A stretch of DNA of 8,905 nucleotides. Source: Clostridiaceae bacterium. GTDB lineage: Bacteria; Bacillota; Clostridia; Saccharofermentanales; Fastidiosipilaceae. The notes under the pieces were generated by a model, which saw only the letters and a list, made by a program, of their open reading frames with translations, was not told the origin of the DNA and ran no database searches. Shown piece after piece: positions 1 through 6,530 of this stretch. Each line of letters starts with the position of its first letter. Positions within the stretch are counted from its first letter, which is position 1. The translations under genes were made by a program, and so were the position numbers. The DNA lies in NCBI GenBank assembly GCA_012800515.1, contig JAAZJE010000013.1, positions 1 through 8,905 on the forward strand, written 5' to 3'.

Positions 1-135
1 CTTATGGAAAGGCTTTTCGCATTATTTACTATCGCATTAGATACTTGTTTGGGGAAAACTGACACAATATTGCAGACTGACGAAATCTATAACGAGAATC
101 ACGGAAAATTTTACGAAAACTCAAATACCCTGTAC

Positions 136-164
136 TTGAGATAAGTAGCAAAATGCGTTATACT
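136..164 (+). promoter_or_regulatory. Sigma-70-type promoter of gapA
   Basis: A TTGAGA -35 box at 136-141 (consensus TTGACA, 5 of 6) is separated by exactly 17 bp from a TATACT -10 box at 159-164 (consensus TATAAT, 5 of 6). Transcription would begin near 171, giving a leader of about 63 nt before the gapA start at 234. It is the best promoter match upstream of gapA. Positions 1-130 are A+T rich and hold no gene that I can support. Confidence 0.75.
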
Positions 165-171
165 ACCCGAT

Positions 172-198
172 GGTAATTGAGGGAACGCCCGGATTACC
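172..198 (+). other. Hairpin at the 5' end of the gapA leader
   Basis: GGTAAT (172-177) is complementary to ATTACC (193-198), and inside it GGG (181-183) pairs with CCC (188-190) around an AACG loop. The hairpin begins within a base or two of the predicted transcription start. It is not followed by a T run, so it is not a terminator. A 5'-terminal stem-loop of this kind can protect an abundant mRNA from decay or mark a regulator site. Which of these applies here is inference. Confidence 0.45.
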
Positions 199-233
199 CT
201 GTTTGAATAATAGAAAGAAGGAAGAGTAATTAG

Positions 234-1304
234 ATGGCTATTAGAGTAGGAATTAACGGTTTCGGAAGAATCGGGCGGCTGGTGCTAAGCGCGATTTGTG
301 ATCAGGGCTTGTTGGGCAAGGAGATTGAGGTTGTTGCCGTAGCGGACATAACGACGGATGCGGATTATTTTGCTTACCAGATGAAGTATGACTCCACGCA
401 GGGAAAGTTCCGTCATCAGCTGGAGACAGCCAAGAGTGCCCCGGATAAGGATACAAATGATGTTCTCGTGGTTCAGGGACAGCGCATTCAGTGCATTATG
501 GCGCAGCGCAGCCCGGCCGATTTGCCCTGGGGTGAGCTGGGTGTGGATTATGTGATTGAGGCCACCGGTTTGTTTACGAAGCTTGAAGACGCGAAGAAGC
601 ATCTCGATGCCGGCGCCAAGAAAGTAATTATTTCCGCCCCCGGTAAAGGCGGCGTTAAAACGCTGGTGTACGGCGTCAATGAGAATGAATATAATTCCGC
701 GGAGCATGACGTAGTGTCCAATGCTTCTTGTACCACCAACTGCCTCGCTCCGCTGGTGTACGTTCTCCTCAAAGAGGGCGTCGGTGTTGAGACCGGTCTG
801 ATGACCACCATACATGCTTATACGGCGACCCAGCGCACGGTTGACGGACCTTCGCTAAAGGACTGGCGCGGCGGACGGGCGGCGGCGATTAATATCATCC
901 CCTCGACCACCGGCGCGGCCAAGGCGGTCGGAGAAGTTCTGCCCACGACGAAGGGTAAGCTGACCGGCATGTCGTTCCGGATTCCGGTTCCGACCGGCTC
1001 GGTTGTCGACCTGACCTTCCGTACCGAGAGAGATACTTCGATCGAAGAGATTGACGGCCTGATGAAGAAGGCCAGTGAGACCTATCTGCAGGGTATCCTG
1101 GACTACTGCACCGATCCGATCGTCTCCACGGACATCATTCACGACTCGCATTCTTCGATTTACGATTCTCTGGCCACGCTCCAGAATAATCTGCCCGGAG
1201 AGAAGCGCTTCTTCAAGGTCGTTTCCTGGTATGACAACGAGTGGGGCTATTCGAACCGTACCGTTGACATTCTCCGTTACATGGCCAAGAAGGACGCGGA
1301 GTAA
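234..1304 (+). CDS. gapA: Glyceraldehyde-3-phosphate dehydrogenase, type I
   Basis: This is the cytosolic glycolytic enzyme that oxidises and phosphorylates glyceraldehyde-3-phosphate to 1,3-bisphosphoglycerate with NAD+. The protein has 356 residues. The Rossmann motif NGFGRIGR is at 8-15 and the likely NAD-ribose aspartate is D38. The active-site segment SNASCTTNC is at 162-170 with the catalytic cysteine C166, and the general-base histidine is H194 in TTIHAYTATQ. KDWRGGRAA (209-217) and the C-terminal WYDNEWGYSNR (332-342) are also intact. The ATG at 234 is preceded by AAGGAAG (218-224) at good spacing. Typical bacterial GapA has about 330-340 residues. The excess lies in the NAD-binding half (around GLLGKE and residues 66-78) and near NNLPGEKRF, a pattern that I recall from trypanosomatid glycosomal GAPDH. 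The gene has its own promoter and terminator and is probably monocistronic. Keeping D38 argues for NAD rather than NADP. Confidence 0.98.
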   Translation: MAIRVGINGFGRIGRLVLSAICDQGLLGKEIEVVAVADITTDADYFAYQMKYDSTQGKFRHQLETAKSAPDKDTNDVLVVQGQRIQCIMAQRSPADLPWGELGVDYVIEATGLFTKLEDAKKHLDAGAKKVIISAPGKGGVKTLVYGVNENEYNSAEHDVVSNASCTTNCLAPLVYVLLKEGVGVETGLMTTIHAYTATQRTVDGPSLKDWRGGRAAAINIIPSTTGAAKAVGEVLPTTKGKLTGMSFRIPVPTGSVVDLTFRTERDTSIEEIDGLMKKASETYLQGILDYCTDPIVSTDIIHDSHSSIYDSLATLQNNLPGEKRFFKVVSWYDNEWGYSNRTVDILRYMAKKDAE

Positions 1305-1341
1305 TAGTTTCGACTACCGTTCCGCAAATATAATTTATCCG

Positions 1342-1374
1342 AATCGCGCCGGACTGAAATTCCGGCGCGATTTT
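1342..1374 (+). terminator. Rho-independent terminator after gapA
   Basis: A perfect 12-bp stem, AATCGCGCCGGA (1342-1353) with TCCGGCGCGATT (1361-1372), encloses a 7-nt loop. The run TTTT (1371-1374) overlaps the end of the stem. The T run is short and ends in GTG, so termination may be incomplete. It lies 38 nt after the gapA stop. Confidence 0.8.
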
Positions 1375-1383
1375 GTGTATAAT
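1354..1383 (+). promoter_or_regulatory. Candidate promoter threaded through the gapA terminator
   Basis: A perfect TATAAT (1378-1383) has a weak -35, CTGAAA (1354-1359, 4 of 6 against TTGACA), 18 bp upstream. That -35 lies in the terminator loop, and the 3' arm of the stem forms most of the spacer. The predicted start is near 1390, about 33 nt before the glycosyltransferase ATG. The -10 box is convincing and the -35 is not, so activity would need testing. Confidence 0.45.
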
Positions 1384-1422
1384 GGAGACATCAGCGCAAA
1401 ACTAATCAAGAGGTAATTTCTG

Positions 1423-2190
1423 ATGAGTAATGTAAATTCCAATTCAGTTCCTTCCACCGAAACTCTTTACATCGTTATGCCGGCTTATAACGAGGCGGAG
1501 AATCTGCCGCACGTTATCGGTCGCTGGTATGATTGTCTGCGTTTGGCCGGACTCGACAGCCGTCTCGTGATTCTCGACGACGGTAGCCGCGACAATACGT
1601 CCGAGGTCATGGGCGAATTGACTGAGCTGTATCCGCAATTGCGCTACGAGCGTAGGGAGAACGCCGGTCACGGCACCGCCTGTCTGCGTGCCTATCGCCT
1701 GGCGCTACACGAGGGCGCGGACTGGGTTTTTCAGACCGATTCGGACGATCAGACGGATCCGGAGGAATTCCGGTCTTTTTGGGAGGCGCGGGAGAATAAT
1801 GATTTCGTGATCGGCAATCGCAAGGGACGGCAGGATGGTTGGTCGCGAGTGCTGGTTACCAATGTATTACGTCTGGTGGTGCGGCTGAGGCTCAGAGCTT
1901 CGGTGCCGGATGCCAATTGCCCCTTCCGCCTGATGCGGGCCGAGGCGCTGGCGAAATGTCTGGAGACGATACCGGAGGAATTCTTCCTTTCTAACGTACT
2001 ACTCTCGGCCACGGCGGTGCGGCGTAAGTTCCGGATTGCCTGGCTTCCGATCACTTTTGCACCGCGTCGGCGCGGGAAGAACTCAATCAATATTCCGCGG
2101 ATTTTCCGGATCGGTCGCCGCTCTTGGCGTGAACTGGGACAGGCGCGGCGTCAGCTCGATTCGGCTCTGGCACGCGAGGCCGGGGATTAG
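1423..2190 (+). CDS. Family 2 glycosyltransferase (dolichol-phosphate-mannose-synthase-like), soluble
   Basis: This GT-A fold enzyme probably transfers a sugar from a nucleotide-sugar to a lipid phosphate or another acceptor. The 255-residue protein has VMPAYNEAENL (18-28), LDDGSRDNT (51-59), GHGTACLRAY (82-91), and the metal-binding DxD region QTDSDDQTDP (104-113). NCPFRLMR (165-172) corresponds to the acceptor-side CGFRL-type motif of this subfamily. The tail (213-246) is strongly basic and could rest on a membrane surface. There is no transmembrane segment, unlike GtrB/ArnC-type relatives that carry C-terminal helices. The ATG at 1423 follows AAGAGGT (1408-1414). The isomerase-like gene starts 27 nt downstream, which suggests co-transcription. 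The sugar and acceptor cannot be read from the sequence. Confidence 0.88.
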   Translation: MSNVNSNSVPSTETLYIVMPAYNEAENLPHVIGRWYDCLRLAGLDSRLVILDDGSRDNTSEVMGELTELYPQLRYERRENAGHGTACLRAYRLALHEGADWVFQTDSDDQTDPEEFRSFWEARENNDFVIGNRKGRQDGWSRVLVTNVLRLVVRLRLRASVPDANCPFRLMRAEALAKCLETIPEEFFLSNVLLSATAVRRKFRIAWLPITFAPRRRGKNSINIPRIFRIGRRSWRELGQARRQLDSALAREAGD

Positions 2191-2217
2191 CGCACACAGC
2201 TGGAGGGACGGCTTCAT

Positions 2218-3027
2218 ATGAATTATTACCCCGATATACCGCGGGGCGAGCTATTGATTGCCGCGCAGATGTATACGATTCGTGAGCAGATCAGAACTCC
2301 CGACGAAATTTGGCAAGCCTTGGTGAAGCTGAAGGAGATCGGCTATACGGCTATTCAAGTTTCCGGAATGGGCGAAATTGATCCGCGACTTTTTGCCGAA
2401 TATACGGAGAAGTTGGGATTACGGGTTGTAGTGACTCATGTTAATCCGAACTTGCTGCTGGAGAATCCGGACGCGGTTATCGAACAGCATAAGTTGTGGA
2501 ATTGTCCGATTGTCGGGATCGGCGGGGCGTGGCAGTGGCTTGGACGACCGGGTGTGAGTTATACCGCGGCTGATTATGACTCCGTCTGTGAGACGCTGAA
2601 TAAAGTGGGCGAGACTTTGCGGGCGGCCGGGCTGGGTTTTGCCTATCATAACCATCATTTCGAGTTCCGGCGTTTGCCGAACGGACAGAGCGGGATGGAG
2701 TATATACTGGAACGGGTGCCGGCGGAGAATATGGCCCTGATTGCGGATCTGTACTGGCTACAGGTCGCCGGAGTTCTGGTGGAGCAGTTCATTCATGAGC
2801 ATCATGAGCGGATCGCTCTGGTGCATTTCAAGGATTTGCTGATCGATGACGATAACCGGCAGATCTTTGCCGAAGTCGGGCAGGGGAATATGGACTATCG
2901 GCTGTTGGCGAATCTGTGCAAGGAGTACGGGATTAAGGTAGCGGCTGTTGAGCAGGATATTTGCCGGCGTGACCCGATGGAATCGCTGGCGATGAGTTAC
3001 GATTATCTCCGGTCTTTGGAGAAATAA
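2218..3027 (+). CDS. Sugar phosphate isomerase/epimerase-like TIM-barrel protein
   Basis: The 269-residue protein belongs to the xylose-isomerase-like TIM-barrel (AP endonuclease 2-like) superfamily, whose members isomerise or epimerise sugars and cyclitols using a divalent metal. Recognisable pieces are the N-terminal AAQMYTIREQIRTPDEIW (15-32), GYTAIQVSG (42-50), YHNHHFEF (143-150), D177 in ALIADLYW, H203 in LVHFKD, and E245 in AVEQD. The last three fit metal-ligand positions of the family. No signal peptide is present, so the protein is cytosolic. The ATG at 2218 has GGAGGG (2202-2207) at slightly long spacing. It is probably in an operon with the upstream glycosyltransferase. The exact substrate is unknown. 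Other family members include hydroxypyruvate isomerase and inosose dehydratase. Confidence 0.88.
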   Translation: MNYYPDIPRGELLIAAQMYTIREQIRTPDEIWQALVKLKEIGYTAIQVSGMGEIDPRLFAEYTEKLGLRVVVTHVNPNLLLENPDAVIEQHKLWNCPIVGIGGAWQWLGRPGVSYTAADYDSVCETLNKVGETLRAAGLGFAYHNHHFEFRRLPNGQSGMEYILERVPAENMALIADLYWLQVAGVLVEQFIHEHHERIALVHFKDLLIDDDNRQIFAEVGQGNMDYRLLANLCKEYGIKVAAVEQDICRRDPMESLAMSYDYLRSLEK

Positions 3028-3036
3028 TCCGTCGCG

Positions 3037-3087
3037 ATAATGCGAGGACACCGCGTCCTCTAATAATACGAGGACACTGCGTCCTCT
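3037..3087 (+). repeat. Two tandem hairpin repeats before hpf
   Basis: Two 25-bp units with a 26-bp period (3037-3061 and 3063-3087) differ at only two positions. Each holds the inverted repeat GAGGAC-ACYGC-GTCCTC (arms 3044-3049/3055-3060 and 3070-3075/3081-3086). The 3' arm of unit 1 can also pair with the 5' arm of unit 2 across TAATAATAC, so the end hairpins and the central hairpin are mutually exclusive. The block ends 17 nt before the hpf ATG, directly next to its ribosome binding site. It lacks a T run and is not a standard terminator. It could be a small dispersed intergenic repeat or an RNA control element. Confidence 0.85.
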
Positions 3088-3104
3088 TGGAAGGAAGTGA
3101 CAAT

Positions 3105-3662
3105 ATGAATATAAATGTAGTTGGCAAAGGCACCAGGGTAACGAATCGCTTTCGCGAGCGCGTGGAGAAGAAGTTGGCCAAGTTCGAGCGCTACTTCGGC
3201 GACAAGGCGGACTTCCAGGTCAAGGTCGTGCCCGAGGGCAGTAGCATCTGTGTTGAACTGACGCTACGGGTAAACGGCACGTTGCATCGCGCCGAGACAT
3301 TAGCTGCCGATCCGATGACAGCTTTTGACGAGGCCTTGGACATCGTAGAGCGCCAGATCCGCCGTTATAAGACGCGTATCGAGCGCCACAAGCATTCCTT
3401 TCCCTATCTCAAGGAGTATCTGCGGGAGCAGCAGGAGACGCAGGATACGGAAATTCCGGACGAGACGCCGAAGGAGGATGAAAGCTCTATTGTTAAGCGC
3501 AAGACGTTCACACTGACACCGATGACGCCGGATGAGGCGACACTGCAGATGGAGATGCTGAATCACAGTTTCCACATATTCCTGAATTCGGATACGAATT
3601 TGGTTTCGGTCGTCTACAAGCGCCGTGACGGTAATTATGGTCTGTTGGAGCCGGAGTATTGA
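3105..3662 (+). CDS. hpf: Ribosome hibernation promoting factor, long form
   Basis: Long HPF binds the 30S decoding region in stationary phase or stress and joins 70S ribosomes into inactive 100S dimers. The 185-residue protein has the N-terminal YfiA/RaiA-like domain at about 1-98, opening with MNINVVGKGTRVTNRFRERV. An acidic, flexible linker follows at about 105-128. The C-terminal dimerisation domain at about 129-185 has VKRKTFTLTPMTPDEA, LQMEMLNHSFHIFLNSD, and VVYKRRDGNYGLLEPEY. I chose the ATG at 3105, which has AAGGAAG (3091-3097) at ideal spacing and begins with the conserved MNI. A TTG six codons upstream would put the ribosome binding site inside the gene and is unlikely. pcrA begins 3 nt after the stop, so the pair is probably co-transcribed and translationally linked. 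Confidence 0.97.
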   Translation: MNINVVGKGTRVTNRFRERVEKKLAKFERYFGDKADFQVKVVPEGSSICVELTLRVNGTLHRAETLAADPMTAFDEALDIVERQIRRYKTRIERHKHSFPYLKEYLREQQETQDTEIPDETPKEDESSIVKRKTFTLTPMTPDEATLQMEMLNHSFHIFLNSDTNLVSVVYKRRDGNYGLLEPEY

Positions 3663-3665
3663 TGC

Positions 3666-6314
3666 GTGAATAAAAACAGGCAAATAAACCATGTTTTACC
3701 GGAGGCCGGTGATGATTCCCGGCCTCCGATTTTGGCGGCGGATCTGTTTGAGGAGCAGTTCGGCGCTCTTATGCCTTCCGCTGATTCCGAGGCGGCCGAG
3801 GCTCTGTTGGCCGGGCTGAATCCCGAACAGCGTGAGGCTGTGTTGCATACGGAGGGACCGCTACTCGTTCTGGCCGGCGCCGGTTCCGGTAAAACACGGG
3901 TCATCACGCATCGGATTGCGCGTCTAGTTGTCGCCCACGGCGTGCGGCCTTGGCATATTTTGGCGATTACCTTTACGAACAAGGCGGCGCGCGAAATGCG
4001 GGAGCGCATTGAGAAGTTGATCGGCGATCGGGCGGCCGGTATGTGGGTCGGCACCTTCCACTCGATGATGGCGCGGGTTCTGCGCCTGCATCCGCAAGAA
4101 GCGGGTATACGCCCGGGCTTTACGATCCTGGACGCGGACGACGCGCAGAGTACGGTGCGCAATATTCTCAAGGAATGGAATCGCCTGAATGCGGTGGAAT
4201 CGCCGCGACAGGTGACGGATTTTATCAGTCGGGCGAAGAATCGCCTGTTGGATGCCGATACGGTAGCTAGACAGGCCGAAAAATCCCGCCTGCCGCAAGC
4301 GGATCTATATTCGAAAGTGTATCTGGAGTATGAACGCCGGCTTCGCCAAAATAATGCTGTCGACTTTGACGATCTGCTGATGCTACCGGTGCAGATGTTC
4401 CGGCAACATCCGGACGTATTGGCGGCTTTCCGTCGGCGTTTTCGCTATATCCACGTCGATGAGTATCAGGATACGAATGAAGCGCAGTACAGGCTGATCA
4501 GTCTCCTGGCCGGCGAGCACCGCAATTTGTGCGTGGTCGGCGATGACGATCAGTCGATCTACGGCTTTCGCGGGGCGAATGTCAATAATATTTTGAATTT
4601 TGAGAAGCAGTTTCCCGACGCGAAAGTGATTCGCCTGGAGCAGAATTATCGTTCGACGGGGAATATTTTGGCGGCGGCCAATGCCGTGATCGCGAATAAC
4701 AAGTCGCGCAAGCCGAAGAAGCTGTGGACCGAACATCCGGAAGGGGAGCGGATCACACTGTTCTGCGGCGATGACCACCAGGCCGAGGCGCGTTTTATCA
4801 CGGGGGAGATCCGACGTCTGATTCTGACCGATCATACCAAGCAGTTTTCCGACTTTGCCATCCTTTATCGAATTAACGCGCTGTCGCGCTCGCTGGAGAC
4901 GGCGCTCCTGGCGGCCAATATTCCCTTCAGTATCTACGGCGGTCTGCGCTTCTACGACCGGCGCGAAATTCGCGACGTCGTGGCCTGGCTCCGCCTGATT
5001 CATAATGACAACGATGAAATGTCCTTTGTCCGCGCGGTGGGCATGCCGCGCCGCGGAATCGGGGATCAGACAGTGCAGCGGGTGCAGGAGCTGGCGGCGG
5101 TGAACGGTATCTCCGCCTTGGAGGTCTGCCGTCGCGCCGATACCTGGCCGGAACTGCGCAATATGACCGGTCGTCTGCGGGGTTTCGCGGCTCTCATCGA
5201 CGGACTGCGCGAAGAATTACACGCGGCTACGTCGTTGGCGGATTTTGTCGCCACCGTTCAGGAGCGTAGCGGGTTGAACGAAGCTATTTTGAAAGAAATG
5301 GAACGCGACGCTTTACGCGGACAGGAACGCCTGGAGAATATGCGCGAATTGTTATCCGACGTGAGCGAGTTCCTCGATTCGCCGTTGCCGCCGGATCTCG
5401 TCGAGCAGGTGCTGGCCGAATATACGCAACAGTATGCCGAAGCTGCCATGACCGAGGGCGGCGCGCTCTCCGCGGAAAATGCGATTTCCGCGGCCAATCA
5501 TCTTGCGAGCATGTCGGATCCCAGAGAAATCATCGCGATGCTCGCCGGACAGACTGTGACCGAGACCTTCGCCGACAACAGCCGTCTGTTGGGTGCCTGG
5601 CTGGAGCGGGCGGCGCTGTACAGTGACAGCGACAAGGATTCCGAGGATTCACCCAAGGTCAAGCTGATGACGATACACAGCGCCAAGGGGCTGGAGTTTG
5701 ACACGGTTTTCCTGGTTGGTGCCGAGGATGGAATTTTCCCTTCGTGGAAGTCCATCGGCAATCCCGAAGAGTTGGAGGAAGAGCGCCGACTGGCCTACGT
5801 TGCGATGACGCGCGCCGAGCGGCGGCTCTATATAACGCATACGGACAGCCGCATGCTCTACGGCAAGACGGAAGGGCGGGTGGCCTCGCGTTTTTTGGAT
5901 GAACTACCCACGGAGTGCATAGATGAGATTGCGCCGTCCGCGTCGTACCTGTCCGGGCGCGGCAGGCGCCGTGATGCCGCTACCCCGGCAGGGAGTTTCC
6001 GTCGTCGGCGCGAGGCGGTTTCGATTCAGCCCACCACTGTGGAGGGTTCGCCATATGTTCGCGAAGCTACGGGTTGCGGCGCGACGCGCTCCGCAGGTGT
6101 TTTCGCCCGCCCGACAGACTCGGATGAATTTTTGAAGGCCGATCAGGTTAAAAAAGGCGACCGCGTGCGCCATCCGGCCCGCGGAGCGGGAACGATTTTA
6201 GACTGCCAGCCGGTTGCCGATGACATGGTGTTGAAGATTAAATTCGACAGCCAGAAGGAGAATGAACCGCCGGCCAGGCTATTATTGCGTAGCGCGCGAC
6301 TAACAAGGAATTGA
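3666..6314 (+). CDS. pcrA: ATP-dependent DNA helicase of the PcrA/UvrD family, with extra segments
   Basis: This superfamily 1A 3'-5' helicase acts in nucleotide excision repair, replication-transcription conflicts and rolling-circle replication. It has 882 residues, and usual PcrA has about 720-750. The motifs in order are GAGSGKT (71-77), TFTNKAAREM (102-111), GTFHSM (129-134), DEYQDT (265-270), GDDDQSIYGFRGA (292-304), LEQNYRS (324-330), MTIHSAKGLEFD (668-679), and RRLAYVAMTRA (707-717). A basic low-complexity linker (about 763-783) leads to a Tudor-like tail, KKGDRVRHPARGAGTI (829-844), which in PcrA contacts RNA polymerase. The extra length is an N-terminal extension of about 40 residues and an insertion at about 575-640 in the 2B subdomain. 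The start is a GTG at 3666 with GGAG (3653-3656) upstream. The ATG at 3771 (M36) is the alternative, but its nearest GAGGAG is too far away (3750-3755). Confidence 0.95.
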   Translation: MNKNRQINHVLPEAGDDSRPPILAADLFEEQFGALMPSADSEAAEALLAGLNPEQREAVLHTEGPLLVLAGAGSGKTRVITHRIARLVVAHGVRPWHILAITFTNKAAREMRERIEKLIGDRAAGMWVGTFHSMMARVLRLHPQEAGIRPGFTILDADDAQSTVRNILKEWNRLNAVESPRQVTDFISRAKNRLLDADTVARQAEKSRLPQADLYSKVYLEYERRLRQNNAVDFDDLLMLPVQMFRQHPDVLAAFRRRFRYIHVDEYQDTNEAQYRLISLLAGEHRNLCVVGDDDQSIYGFRGANVNNILNFEKQFPDAKVIRLEQNYRSTGNILAAANAVIANNKSRKPKKLWTEHPEGERITLFCGDDHQAEARFITGEIRRLILTDHTKQFSDFAILYRINALSRSLETALLAANIPFSIYGGLRFYDRREIRDVVAWLRLIHNDNDEMSFVRAVGMPRRGIGDQTVQRVQELAAVNGISALEVCRRADTWPELRNMTGRLRGFAALIDGLREELHAATSLADFVATVQERSGLNEAILKEMERDALRGQERLENMRELLSDVSEFLDSPLPPDLVEQVLAEYTQQYAEAAMTEGGALSAENAISAANHLASMSDPREIIAMLAGQTVTETFADNSRLLGAWLERAALYSDSDKDSEDSPKVKLMTIHSAKGLEFDTVFLVGAEDGIFPSWKSIGNPEELEEERRLAYVAMTRAERRLYITHTDSRMLYGKTEGRVASRFLDELPTECIDEIAPSASYLSGRGRRRDAATPAGSFRRRREAVSIQPTTVEGSPYVREATGCGATRSAGVFARPTDSDEFLKADQVKKGDRVRHPARGAGTILDCQPVADDMVLKIKFDSQKENEPPARLLLRSARLTRN
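3700..3728 (+). other. Perfect 10-bp hairpin in the 5' part of pcrA
   Basis: CGGAGGCCGG (3700-3709) and CCGGCCTCCG (3719-3728) are exact reverse complements around a 9-nt loop, followed by ATTTT (3729-3733). It falls in codons 12-21, within the non-conserved N-terminal extension. It resembles a weak intrinsic terminator or attenuator. If the real start were the ATG at 3771, it would be intergenic. Confidence 0.6.
5470..5493 (+). other. Perfect 9-bp hairpin inside the pcrA insertion
   Basis: CCGCGGAAA (5470-5478) and TTTCCGCGG (5485-5493) flank the 6-nt loop ATGCGA. The hairpin encodes about residues 602-609 of the helicase, in the middle of the segment that standard PcrA lacks. Confidence 0.55.
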
Positions 6315-6333
6315 ATTTCGTAAATAGGCATAG

Positions 6334-6380
6334 TTAACCTAATGTGTTTGACAGGTTAATTGAATCTGCTGTCAATAACC
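6334..6380. repeat. Overlapping inverted repeats after pcrA
   Basis: TTAACCT (6334-6340) pairs with AGGTTAA (6353-6359). TTGACAG (6348-6354) pairs with CTGTCAA (6369-6375), and GGTTA (6354-6358) could also pair with TAACC (6376-6380). The first two stems share bases, so only one can form at a time. No clean T run follows, so this is not a convincing terminator for pcrA. It could equally be protein-binding sites. Confidence 0.4.
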
Positions 6381-6419
6381 AATGAATATTTCACTAGTAA
6401 ATGGGGATAATTGAATCTG
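6357..6419. repeat. 12-bp direct repeat in the intergenic region
   Basis: TAATTGAATCTG occurs at 6357-6368 and again, identically, at 6408-6419, with starts 51 bp apart. Both copies are upstream of the kinase-unit promoter, where a regulator could bind. The sequence is A+T rich, which makes a chance repeat less surprising. Confidence 0.55.
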
Positions 6420-6428
6420 ATAATTGCG

Positions 6429-6460
6429 TGCTTGACATTTCTATAAAAATATGCTTGACA
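6429..6460 (+). promoter_or_regulatory. Paired TGCTTGACA direct repeats, possible operator
   Basis: TGCTTGACA is present at 6429-6437 and 6452-6460, with starts 23 bp apart (about two helical turns). The second copy supplies the -35 box of the promoter. Paired 9-bp direct repeats a little over 20 bp apart are typical of LytTR-type regulator sites, and such regulators partner kinases like the one encoded here. The repeat does not match the AgrA or VirR sequences that I know, so this is a suggestion only. Confidence 0.4.
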
Positions 6461-6482
6461 AGTATTTTTTTTGCGGTAGAAT
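6455..6482 (+). promoter_or_regulatory. Promoter of the small protein-kinase unit
   Basis: A perfect TTGACA (6455-6460), a 16-bp T-rich spacer and TAGAAT (6477-6482, 5 of 6) form a strong sigma-70-type promoter. Transcription would begin near 6489, giving a leader of about 40 nt. Together with the sequence upstream it fills the gap between pcrA and the 66-residue gene. Confidence 0.75.
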
Positions 6483-6488
6483 CAGGAA

Positions 6489-6512
6489 CAATCGATTTAG
6501 GGATCAATCGAT
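6489..6512 (+). repeat. CAATCGAT repeat and hairpin in the leader
   Basis: CAATCGAT occurs at 6489-6496 and 6505-6512. As an inverted repeat, ATCGATT (6491-6497) pairs with AATCGAT (6506-6512) around an 8-nt loop. The structure sits at the very 5' end of the predicted transcript, just before the ribosome binding site. It may be an operator or an RNA stem. Confidence 0.45.
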
Positions 6513-6530
6513 GGAAAGAGGGGCGCTACT

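Noticed and set aside
4..144. Open frame of 46 codons at the left edge, ending in TAA
   Set aside because: It overlaps the -35 box of gapA and has no clear ribosome binding site or recognisable protein features. One open frame of this length among six is expected by chance.
3036..3041. GATAAT as a -10 box for an hpf promoter
   Set aside because: No -35-like hexamer lies at suitable spacing, and the bases belong to the tandem repeat.
3087..3104. Upstream TTG start for hpf
   Set aside because: It would place the ribosome binding site within the gene and add six residues before the conserved MNI start.
6348..6376. TTGACA at 6348-6353 as a promoter -35
   Set aside because: No acceptable -10 box lies 16-18 bp downstream. 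The hexamer is better explained as part of an inverted repeat.
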